Positions 1 through 6,289 of a DNA stretch of 9,833 nucleotides are shown piece after piece. The translations under genes and the position numbers were made by a program. The stretch covers positions 1-9,833 of the forward strand of contig JAIRRO010000153.1 of NCBI GenBank assembly GCA_031255955.1, written 5' to 3'. Position 1 is the first letter of the stretch; each line of letters begins with the position of its first letter. Under the pieces are notes generated by a model that was not told where the DNA came from, did not search any database, and saw only the letters and a program-made list of their open reading frames with translations. Source of the stretch: Oscillospiraceae bacterium. Its GTDB lineage: Bacteria; Bacillota; Clostridia; Oscillospirales; Oscillospiraceae.

Positions 1-3000
1 TCCGGGCTGGGCGGTCAAACAGGTCTTACGCTGTGTATGCAGCTGGCGCGCGGCGGCGTGCTGGAGCAGTTCAACGTGCGGCTGCTGGGTTCCTCACCTG
101 AGACGATAGATAAGGCTGAGGACAGACAGATGTTCAAGGACACGATGACATCCATCAATCAGCCTGTAATCCCCTCCGGCGTCGCGACGGAAACGGACGA
201 CGCGGCAGGTCTTGCGCGCTCACTCGGCTATCCCGTAATCGTTCGCCCCGCCTTTACGCTGGGCGGCGCGGGCGGCGGCATCGCGACGAACGAAAAGGAG
301 CTGCGCGACATCGCCTCCAACGGATTAAAGCTCTCGCCGATTAATCAGGTGCTTATCGAAAAAAGCGTTGCCGGATGGAAAGAAATCGAGTTTGAAGTCA
401 TGCGCGACAGTCTCGGGAACGTCATCGCGGTCTGCTCGATGGAAAACTTTGACCCCGTCGGCATACACACAGGCGACAGCATTGTCATTGCCCCCGCCGT
501 AACGCTTGCCGACCGCGAATATCAAATGCTGCGCTCCGCCGCGCTGGATATAATCACGGCGCTGGGGGTAGAGGGCGGCTGCAACGTGCAATTCGCGTTA
601 AACCCCGATTCGTTTGAATATATGGTGATAGAGGTCAACCCGCGCGTGTCGCGCTCCTCCGCGCTGGCATCAAAAGCGACGGGCTATCCGATTGCCAAGG
701 TCGCGACAAAAATTGCGCTCGGCTATACGCTGGACGAAATTCCGAATGCCGTCACGGGGAAAACCTACGCGGCGTTTGAGCCTACGCTGGACTATGTCGC
801 GGTGAAATTCCCCAAGTGGCCGTTTGATAAATTCGTATATGCCAAACGCGGGCTCGGCACGCAGATGAAAGCCACCGGCGAGGTTATGAGCATCGCGGAC
901 ACCTTTGAAACAGCGTTGCTGAAAGCCGTGCGCGGCGCGGAGCTGGGGCTGTCCTCTCTCGAGCTGCCTCGACTGAAAAAGCTGACGGATACTGAGCTTA
1001 TCGATTTAATCCGCGAAGCCACCGACGAGCGCCTGTTCGCCGTATATGAAGCGCTTGCGCGCGGCGTCGGCGTCGATGAGATATTCGCCCTCACGAAAAT
1101 CGACCGCTGGTTTTTACACAAGCTGACCAACATCCGTGAGCGCCCGATTATTGAAGAACATCCCGTCTACAAGATGGTTGACACCTGCGGCGGCGAATTT
1201 TCCGCTGAAACACCGTATTTTTATTCCATACCGAACGGCGATGAGGACGAGGCGCTTGATCTTGTTTCAAAGGCTTCAAAGCCGCGCGTCATCGTTCTCG
1301 GCTCGGGTCCCATACGTATTGGTCAGGGCATAGAATTCGATTATGCCTGTGTCCATTGCGTCTGGACATTGAAAAATATGGGGTGCGAGGTAATAATCAT
1401 CAACAACAACCCCGAAACGGTCTCCACAGACTTTGACACGGGTGACAGGCTCTACTTTGAACCGCTGACGATTGACGCTGTAATGCGCGTCGTGGAGGTT
1501 GAGCAGCCCATAGGCGTCATCGTGGCTTTCGGCGGCGGCACGGCAATCAAACTCGCCCCCGCTCTCGCGGCGCGCGGCGTTAAAATTCTGGGCAGCTCCG
1601 CCGATACGATTGACGCCTGCGAGGACAGAGAACGCTTTGACGCGCTGCTGGAGGAACTTGACCTGAAGCGCCCCGCGGGACTCAGCGTTATGACGGAAGC
1701 AGAGGCGCTTTCAGCCGCGTCGGAGCTGGGCTATCCCGTGCTGCTGCGTCCCAGCTATGTTCTGGGCGGGCAAAATATGATAATCGCGTGGAACGAAGCT
1801 GATGTGCGCGAATATATGGAAATCATTCTGCGGCAGAAGCAGGATAACCCCGTTCTCATCGATAAATATCTGCTGGGGCGCGAAATTGAGGTTGACGCCA
1901 TTTGCGACGGTGAAAATGTGCTTATCCCCGGCATAATGGAGCATATCGAGCGCACGGGCATACACTCCGGCGACAGCATCGCCGTATACCCTAACATCAA
2001 TATCGACGACACCCTTGCCGCCGCAATCCTCGACGAAACACATAAAATATGCCTGAAAATAAAGGCGCTGGGGCTAATCAACCTGCAATACATCATAATG
2101 CCGGACAACGAAATTTATGTCATAGAGGTCAACCCCCGCGCATCGCGCACCGTGCCGTATCTTTCAAAGGTCACGGGCATAAATATGTGCGAGCTGGCGA
2201 CAAAGGCAAGCATGGGCATAACGCTGCGCGAGATGGGTCTTGAGCCCGGTATTTATAAAATTCCGCCGTATACCTGCGTCAAAGTACCCGTGTTCTCGTT
2301 TGAGAAGCTGACGGACGTCGATACACAGCTGGGTCCCGAAATGAAATCCACGGGCGAGGTGCTGGGCATCGGTAAAACGCTGAAGGAAGCGCTGTACAAG
2401 GGGCTTGTGGCTGCGGGATATAAAATGCACAAGCGCGGCGGGGTGTTCATCACCGTGCGCGCGCAGGATAAGCCGGAGATAGCAGCCATCGCGAAAAAAT
2501 TTGCTCAGATGGATTTTGACCTGTACGCCACAGAGGGCACGGCGGCGGAGCTTCGCCGCTCGGGGCTACGCGTCATCAGCGTTAAAAAAATCCGCGAGTC
2601 GGCGGAGGACAATACAATGACCGTTATAGACAGCGGCAAGCTGTCTTATATCGTCTCGACTTCTGAAAAAGGGCGCGACCCCGCGGCGGACGATGTTAAA
2701 ATACGCCGCCGCGCCACAACGCTGGGTATCCCCTGCCTCACGTCCTTAGACACGGCGGACGCGCTTGCGGAAAGCCTGCTTTCGGGGTATAATGAGGGCA
2801 ACACAGAGCTTGTGGACATAAACGCTATGCGAGGTGAACGTATGCGACTGGAATTTACGAAAATGCACGGCGCGGGCAACGACTATATCTATATAAACGC
2901 TTGGGACCGCGAGATAAACTGCCCGGAAAGCCTCTCTGTCATTCTCTCTGACAGACACTATGGCATCGGCGGCGACGGAGTGGTGCTTATAATGCGCAGC

Positions 3001-3687
3001 GAGGTGCCGGGCGCGCACGCGCGTATGCGTATGTTCAATATGGACGGCAGCGAGGGCGCGATGTGCGGCAATGCCATTCGCTGCGTGGCGAAATTCCTCT
3101 TTGACAACGGGCTTGTCCCGCAAACCGAAATGACCATCGAAACAAAAAGCGGCTTGCGCGACATTCTGCTGTACACGCAAAACGGACAGGCATTCTCGGC
3201 GCGCGTCGATATGGGGAATGCGGAGCTTTTGCCGGAGCGCGTTCCCGTCACGCTGCCCGGCGATAGCGTCATTGCGCGCCCGCTCAACGTCGGCGGTGCG
3301 GAATATGATATCACCTGCGTCTCGGTGGGCAATCCTCACGCCGTCGTGTTCGTCGAAGAACCCGACGCCATAGATCTGGCGAAAATAGGTCCGCTGTTCG
3401 AGACAAACGCAATATTCCCCGACCGCGTAAACGCCGAATTCGTCAAGGTTGTAGACCGCAGCACACTGAAAATGCGCGTGTGGGAACGCGGCAGCGGAGA
3501 GACGCTGGCGTGCGGCACGGGTATGTGCGCCTCCGCAATTGCCGCCGTGCTGAACGGACATTGCGGCAAGGGCGAGGATATTAAAGTTCTGGCACCCGGC
3601 GGCGAGCTTGTAATCAACTATACGGACGAGCGCGTGTATATGACGGGCAACTGCGTCAAGGTATTTGACGGCGTAATTGAGGTGTAA
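1..3687 (+). CDS. carB: Carbamoyl-phosphate synthase large subunit (CarB), 5'-partial, fused in frame to DapF
   Basis: CarB makes carbamoyl phosphate from bicarbonate, ATP and glutamine-derived ammonia for arginine and pyrimidine synthesis, in the cytoplasm with CarA. The frame is open from base 1, and the first residues (SGLGGQTG) match the family near residue 90, so about 87 residues lie outside the window. Order: first ATP-grasp half (RPAFTLGGAGGGIA; metal-binding NVQFA and IEVNPR), shortened central domain (bases 1099-1170), second half beginning VLGSGPIRIGQGIEFDYAC (base 1291 on; NLQYI and IEVNPR kept), and a C-terminal MGS-like allosteric domain (about 2440-2800). The CarB part ends at the ELVDIN tail (bases 2806-2823). 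No stop follows: the frame runs through AMRGER into DapF and ends at TAA 3685-3687. The GGQT motif is kept in the first half but reads GGGT in the second (1531-1542). Identity is very secure; whether the fused product is made in the cell is inference. Confidence 0.95.
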   Translation, partial: SGLGGQTGLTLCMQLARGGVLEQFNVRLLGSSPETIDKAEDRQMFKDTMTSINQPVIPSGVATETDDAAGLARSLGYPVIVRPAFTLGGAGGGIATNEKELRDIASNGLKLSPINQVLIEKSVAGWKEIEFEVMRDSLGNVIAVCSMENFDPVGIHTGDSIVIAPAVTLADREYQMLRSAALDIITALGVEGGCNVQFALNPDSFEYMVIEVNPRVSRSSALASKATGYPIAKVATKIALGYTLDEIPNAVTGKTYAAFEPTLDYVAVKFPKWPFDKFVYAKRGLGTQMKATGEVMSIADTFETALLKAVRGAELGLSSLELPRLKKLTDTELIDLIREATDERLFAVYEALARGVGVDEIFALTKIDRWFLHKLTNIRERPIIEEHPVYKMVDTCGGEFSAETPYFYSIPNGDEDEALDLVSKASKPRVIVLGSGPIRIGQGIEFDYACVHCVWTLKNMGCEVIIINNNPETVSTDFDTGDRLYFEPLTIDAVMRVVEVEQPIGVIVAFGGGTAIKLAPALAARGVKILGSSADTIDACEDRERFDALLEELDLKRPAGLSVMTEAEALSAASELGYPVLLRPSYVLGGQNMIIAWNEADVREYMEIILRQKQDNPVLIDKYLLGREIEVDAICDGENVLIPGIMEHIERTGIHSGDSIAVYPNINIDDTLAAAILDETHKICLKIKALGLINLQYIIMPDNEIYVIEVNPRASRTVPYLSKVTGINMCELATKASMGITLREMGLEPGIYKIPPYTCVKVPVFSFEKLTDVDTQLGPEMKSTGEVLGIGKTLKEALYKGLVAAGYKMHKRGGVFITVRAQDKPEIAAIAKKFAQMDFDLYATEGTAAELRRSGLRVISVKKIRESAEDNTMTVIDSGKLSYIVSTSEKGRDPAADDVKIRRRATTLGIPCLTSLDTADALAESLLSGYNEGNTELVDINAMRGERMRLEFTKMHGAGNDYIYINAWDREINCPESLSVILSDRHYGIGGDGVVLIMRSEVPGAHARMRMFNMDGSEGAMCGNAIRCVAKFLFDNGLVPQTEMTIETKSGLRDILLYTQNGQAFSARVDMGNAELLPERVPVTLPGDSVIARPLNVGGAEYDITCVSVGNPHAVVFVEEPDAIDLAKIGPLFETNAIFPDRVNAEFVKVVDRSTLKMRVWERGSGETLACGTGMCASAIAAVLNGHCGKGEDIKVLAPGGELVINYTDERVYMTGNCVKVFDGVIEV
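2831..2836 (+). promoter_or_regulatory. Internal ribosome binding site for dapF inside the carB-dapF frame
   Basis: GAGGTG lies five bases before ATG 2842, good Shine-Dalgarno spacing. It overlaps codon CGA (2830-2832), which would be a TGA stop after one C-to-T change. A working ribosome binding site here suggests dapF was, or still is, separately initiated despite the open frame. Confidence 0.6.
2842..3687 (+). CDS. dapF: Diaminopimelate epimerase (DapF), as C-terminal part of the CarB frame or by internal start
   Basis: DapF is a cofactor-independent, two-cysteine epimerase that converts LL- to meso-diaminopimelate for lysine and peptidoglycan. From ATG 2842 it has 281 residues, close to the usual family length (E. 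coli about 274). It opens with the classic MRLEFTKMHGAGNDY. Both catalytic cysteines are present: Cys75 in MCGNAIRC and Cys224 in LACGTGMCA. SVGNPHAVVF (161-170), ERGSGET (215-221) and the C-terminal YMTGN/VFDG region are also conserved. GAGGTG at 2831-2836, five bases before the ATG, could drive independent initiation, so both a fusion protein and free DapF are possible. It has no start of its own separated from carB by a stop. The downstream gap to nadE is 43 bases. The product is certain; its separate translation is inferred from the ribosome binding site. Confidence 0.95.
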   Translation: MRLEFTKMHGAGNDYIYINAWDREINCPESLSVILSDRHYGIGGDGVVLIMRSEVPGAHARMRMFNMDGSEGAMCGNAIRCVAKFLFDNGLVPQTEMTIETKSGLRDILLYTQNGQAFSARVDMGNAELLPERVPVTLPGDSVIARPLNVGGAEYDITCVSVGNPHAVVFVEEPDAIDLAKIGPLFETNAIFPDRVNAEFVKVVDRSTLKMRVWERGSGETLACGTGMCASAIAAVLNGHCGKGEDIKVLAPGGELVINYTDERVYMTGNCVKVFDGVIEV

Positions 3688-3690
3688 TTA

Positions 3691-3714
3691 GCCGATTTTT
3701 TATAAGCCGATTTT
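3691..3714 (+). repeat. Short direct repeat in the dapF-nadE gap
   Basis: GCCGATTTT occurs at 3691-3699 and again at 3706-3714, a 15-base period, directly before the nadE ribosome binding site. The gap is only 43 bases, so the two copies fill most of it. It may be a small slippage duplication; no function is evident. Confidence 0.6.
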
Positions 3715-3721
3715 AAGGAGG
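3715..3721 (+). promoter_or_regulatory. Strong ribosome binding site for nadE
   Basis: AAGGAGG is followed by nine bases and then GTG 3731. It is what fixes the GTG start of nadE, since no ATG with comparable spacing lies nearby. Confidence 0.75.
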
Positions 3722-3730
3722 TAGAAGATA

Positions 3731-4456
3731 GTGAGGGACTATGCAAGGGAGACTGAAAACAGGGTGGCTTTTATAAAACAGCTGCTAACGCGAGCGGGCG
3801 CCCGGGGCATTATCTACGGCAATTCCGGCGGAAAGGACTCCGCGCTTGTCGGGATTTTATGCAAGAAGGCTTGCGGGGATACCGTTGGCTTGCAGATGCC
3901 GATTTCCGCGCGGAATTTTGATCAGGATATGCGCGACGGACGCGAGCTTGCCGATAAGTTCGGCATAGAGACGCGCGCCGTGCCGCTTTCTGACGTCCGG
4001 GACACGTTCATAGCCGCGATATCCCCCGTTACAAGCGTATCGGATATGGCAACGGCGAATATGTCGGCGCGGCTGCGGATGATTACGCTTTATGCCGTCG
4101 CGGCGTCAGAGAACAGACTCGTCGCCGGCACAGGCAACAGAAGCGAGGCTTATATGGGCTATTTCACGAAGTGGGGCGACGGCGCGCACGATTTTAATCC
4201 TATCGCCGACCTCACCGTCACAGAAATTTATGAGTTCCTGCGCTATCTCGGCGCGACGGAGGCTATTCTCACAAAGGCGCCCTCAGCCGCGCTGTTTGAC
4301 GGACAGACGGACGAGGACGAAATGGGTATCACCTACGCGCGCATCGATGATTATCTCTTAAACGGCAACGCCACGCTGGAGGATCGCGAAAAAATCGAAG
4401 CATATCACGCGAGAAGCGAACACAAGCGAAACGAAATTATTACTTACGGAGGATGA
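3731..4456 (+). CDS. nadE: Ammonia-dependent NAD(+) synthetase (NadE)
   Basis: NadE amidates deamido-NAD to NAD through an adenylated intermediate, the last step of NAD synthesis, in the cytoplasm. The 241-residue protein has the N-type ATP pyrophosphatase loop SGGKDS (residues 32-37), GTGNRSE (133-139), the FTKWGDGAHDFNPIADLT stretch (145-162), KAPSAAL (182-188) and GQTDEDE (191-197), followed by the C-terminal HKR. There is no N-terminal nitrilase-like glutaminase domain, so it should use free ammonia rather than glutamine. The start is GTG 3731, supported by AAGGAGG nine bases upstream. The gene lies 43 bases after dapF and 7 bases before dapL. Its last codons (TAC GGA GGA TGA) contain the ribosome binding site of dapL, so translation of the two is probably coupled. 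Its place between two lysine genes is unusual but its identity is not in doubt. Confidence 0.95.
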   Translation: MRDYARETENRVAFIKQLLTRAGARGIIYGNSGGKDSALVGILCKKACGDTVGLQMPISARNFDQDMRDGRELADKFGIETRAVPLSDVRDTFIAAISPVTSVSDMATANMSARLRMITLYAVAASENRLVAGTGNRSEAYMGYFTKWGDGAHDFNPIADLTVTEIYEFLRYLGATEAILTKAPSAALFDGQTDEDEMGITYARIDDYLLNGNATLEDREKIEAYHARSEHKRNEIITYGG

Positions 4457-4463
4457 ACCGCCG

Positions 4464-5642
4464 ATGAAAATCAACCGGAATTATTTTAATCTTCAGGACA
4501 GCTATCTCTTCAGGACGATAGCGCAGCGTGTGAACGCGTATAAAGCCGCCCACCCCGACGCGGAGATAATCCGCCTTGGCATCGGCGATGTAACACGTCC
4601 GCTTGCCCCCGCCATAGTTGACGCGATGAGCAACGCCGTCCGTGAGATGGGCGACGCCGCCACGTTCCGCGGCTATGATGACGGCGGCGTGGGCTATGAC
4701 TTTCTGCGGGACGCCATCGCCGCGTACTATAAATCGCGCGGCGTCACTATCGACGCCGATGAAATTATCGTGTCCGACGGGGCAAAAAGCGATGTCGGGA
4801 ATATCCTTGATATATTCGGCGGCGGAGCAACCGTCGTTGTCCCCGACCCTGTTTATCCCGTATATGTCGATACGAATATTATGGCGGGCAGCAAAATCAT
4901 CTATGTCAACGGTAACGAAGCCAACGGATTTCTTCCCCCGCCGGACGTTTCGGAAAACGCCGACATCGTATATATCTGCTCCCCGAACAATCCCACGGGC
5001 GCGGTCTTCACCCGCGAAGCCTTAAAGGCGTGGGTGGATTGGGCGCTGCGCGTCGGCGCGGTGATTTTATTCGATGCGGCGTATGAGGCGTTCATATCCG
5101 ATGCGTCGCTGCCGCGCAGCATATATGAAATTGACGGCGCGCGCCGCTGCGCCATTGAGATTTGCTCCTTCTCAAAGCTGGCGGGTTTTACGGGCGTGCG
5201 CTGCGGGTATACTATTGTCCCGCGCGAAATCGTCTCCGCGGACGGCAAGGCTCTGTTTGATTTATGGAAGCGACGGCAGACGACGAAATTCAACGGCGTG
5301 AGCTATATCACCCAGCGCGGCGCGGAGGCGGCGCTCGGCGAATCCGGTCTTGCGCAGTGCCGCGAGAACATCGCCTATTACCGCGAAAACGCGCGGATAA
5401 TCGGCGCCGCGCTGACAAAACTGGGTATACGTTATTTCGGCGGCGACAACGCCCCGTACATCTGGCTGCGCTGCCCCGACGGGCTTGGCAGCTGGGATTA
5501 TTTCGACTATCTGCTGAATGAAAAAAACATCGTCTCCACCCCCGGCGAGGGATTCGGCAAAAACGGCGAGGGCTTCCTGCGCCTCACAGCGTTCGGCAGC
5601 CGCGAAAATACGGAAAAAGCAGCGGAGCGGCTGTTGCGGTAA
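4464..5642 (+). CDS. dapL: LL-diaminopimelate aminotransferase (DapL)
   Basis: DapL is a PLP-dependent class I/II aminotransferase that converts tetrahydrodipicolinate plus glutamate directly to LL-diaminopimelate, bypassing the succinyl and acetyl routes of lysine synthesis. Its product is the substrate of DapF in the same operon. The 392-residue protein is slightly shorter than the roughly 410 typical of the family. Diagnostic pieces: the start MKINRNYFNLQDSYLF, GDVTRPL (41-47), the PDPVYPVYVDTN stretch (127-138), SPNNPTG (173-179), Asp204 and Tyr207 near the cofactor, PLP lysine Lys238 in SFSKLAGFTG, WKRRQTTKFNGVSY (268-281), and Arg373 in FLRLTAFG for substrate carboxylate binding. The ATG start has GGAGGA ten bases upstream, inside the end of nadE. 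No hairpin terminator follows: the abiE promoter starts two bases after the stop. Confidence 0.95.
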   Translation: MKINRNYFNLQDSYLFRTIAQRVNAYKAAHPDAEIIRLGIGDVTRPLAPAIVDAMSNAVREMGDAATFRGYDDGGVGYDFLRDAIAAYYKSRGVTIDADEIIVSDGAKSDVGNILDIFGGGATVVVPDPVYPVYVDTNIMAGSKIIYVNGNEANGFLPPPDVSENADIVYICSPNNPTGAVFTREALKAWVDWALRVGAVILFDAAYEAFISDASLPRSIYEIDGARRCAIEICSFSKLAGFTGVRCGYTIVPREIVSADGKALFDLWKRRQTTKFNGVSYITQRGAEAALGESGLAQCRENIAYYRENARIIGAALTKLGIRYFGGDNAPYIWLRCPDGLGSWDYFDYLLNEKNIVSTPGEGFGKNGEGFLRLTAFGSRENTEKAAERLLR

Positions 5643-5643
5643 C

Positions 5644-5672
5644 TTGACATTCGCGCCCTATTGGATTATAAT
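5644..5672 (+). promoter_or_regulatory. Perfect consensus sigma-A/sigma-70 promoter for abiE
   Basis: TTGACA (5644-5649) and TATAAT (5667-5672) are both exact consensus boxes separated by exactly 17 bases. The -35 box starts two bases after dapL's stop. Transcription should begin near 5679, giving a leader of about 20 bases before the TTG start of abiEi. A promoter this strong normally needs repression, which fits the overlapping palindromes. Confidence 0.85.
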
Positions 5673-5689
5673 CCGGGCGTGAAAGTCAG
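5644..5689 (+). promoter_or_regulatory. Nested inverted repeat over the abiE promoter, probable AbiEi operator
   Basis: The outer arms TTGACATTCGCGCCC (5644-5658) and GGGCGTGAAAGTCAG (5675-5689) are complementary at 12 of 15 positions, with centres 31 bases apart, about three helical turns. Between them GGATTATAATCC (5663-5674) is a perfect 12-base palindrome that contains the -10 box. The left arm includes the -35 box; the right arm covers the likely transcription start and touches the ribosome binding site. AbiEi antitoxins are known to bind inverted repeats in their own promoter and repress it. Assigning this site to AbiEi is inference. Confidence 0.6.
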
Positions 5690-5693
5690 GTGG
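5688..5693 (+). promoter_or_regulatory. Ribosome binding site that places the abiEi start at TTG 5699
   Basis: AGGTGG is followed by five bases (TATTT) and TTG 5699. The alternative GTG 5690 lies inside this site, only about 11 bases from the predicted transcription start, and has no good site of its own. TTG is therefore preferred. Confidence 0.55.
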
Positions 5694-5698
5694 TATTT

Positions 5699-6289
5699 TT
5701 GAAAAGGGATATTTTAGATTCGTTACTTCGCGATAACAAAGGCTTTTTGAAGACCTCTGAAGCCGTCGCCGCAGGTATTTCAAGAGAGTATCTGGGTGAG
5801 TATGTACGCCGAAACGGGTTGGAACGCGTCGCTTACGGTCTATATATGTCGGTCGACACGTGGGCTGACGGAATGTATGCGCTTCAAGTGCGGTATCCTG
5901 CCGCCGTGTTCTCCCACGAGTCTGCCTTGTACTTGCTGGGGCTTGCAGAGCGCGAGCCAAGCGCATTCTCCGTCACACTGAAGGCGGGTGCGAGCACATC
6001 CAGACTGAGGCGCGACGGCGTAAGGGTCTATCGCGTGAAGGAAGCCTTACTTGAGGAAGGCGTCATTGCCGTACTCTCCCCGACAGGGCATCCGCTCCGC
6101 GCCTATAACGCCGAGCGCACAATTTGCGATTTATTCCGCTATCGCAGTAAAATAGATGTACAAGACCTGCAAGCGGCGGTGAAAGGGTATATTCGGAGGC
6201 GGGAAAAAAACATCCCACTCCTTCTTCGCTACGCAAAGAAATTAAGGGTCGAGAAATATGCTCGTCAGTATTTGGAGGCGCTGTTATAA
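5699..6289 (+). CDS. abiEi: AbiEi-family antitoxin and transcriptional repressor (type IV toxin-antitoxin)
   Basis: AbiEi proteins neutralise the AbiEii nucleotidyltransferase toxin without stable complex formation, and they repress the abiE promoter. The 196-residue frame from TTG 5699 starts with a winged-helix DNA-binding region (about residues 1-50: LLRDNKGFLKTSEAVAAGIS ending LERVAYGLYM). The AbiEi core follows, with RYPAAVFSHESALYLLGL (66-83), PTGHPLRAYNAERTICDLFR (127-146) and a basic C-terminal KLRVEKYARQYLEALL. No membrane segment or signal peptide is seen. GTG 5690 would add three residues. The frame is intact, with no stop or gap. It has its own consensus promoter directly behind dapL, and its TAA overlaps the expected start of the toxin remnant. 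Its composition is less GC-rich than that of the metabolic genes, which suggests acquisition. The family call is from remembered conserved stretches and is strong; DNA binding at this promoter is inferred. Confidence 0.85.
   Translation: MKRDILDSLLRDNKGFLKTSEAVAAGISREYLGEYVRRNGLERVAYGLYMSVDTWADGMYALQVRYPAAVFSHESALYLLGLAEREPSAFSVTLKAGASTSRLRRDGVRVYRVKEALLEEGVIAVLSPTGHPLRAYNAERTICDLFRYRSKIDVQDLQAAVKGYIRRREKNIPLLLRYAKKLRVEKYARQYLEALL
6274..6278 (+). promoter_or_regulatory. Ribosome binding site aimed at the lost start of abiEii
   Basis: GGAGG sits seven bases before the ATA codon at 6286, the place where the conserved IHTSQQLK start of AbiEii proteins begins. It shows where the toxin was meant to start even though the codon is no longer ATG. 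Confidence 0.6.

Noticed and set aside
2746..3561. Long minus-strand open frame (271 residues) opposite dapF
   Set aside because: It lies wholly antisense to the well-supported CarB/DapF frame, resembles no family I recognise, and long antisense frames are common in GC-rich coding DNA.
3677..3706. Possible promoter TTGAGG, 18 bases, TATAAG ahead of nadE
   Set aside because: It overlaps the end of dapF, and transcription would start only a couple of bases before the nadE ribosome binding site. The gene is better explained as part of the operon.
5650..5682. Intrinsic terminator after dapL formed by the CGCCC/GGGCG arms
   Set aside because: The loop is long and there is no immediate T-run; the arms overlap a perfect promoter, so an operator is the better reading.
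5690..5692. GTG as the start of abiEi
   Set aside because: It lies inside the AGGTGG ribosome binding site, is very close to the predicted transcription start, and has no good upstream site. TTG 5699 fits better, though a three-residue difference cannot be settled here.
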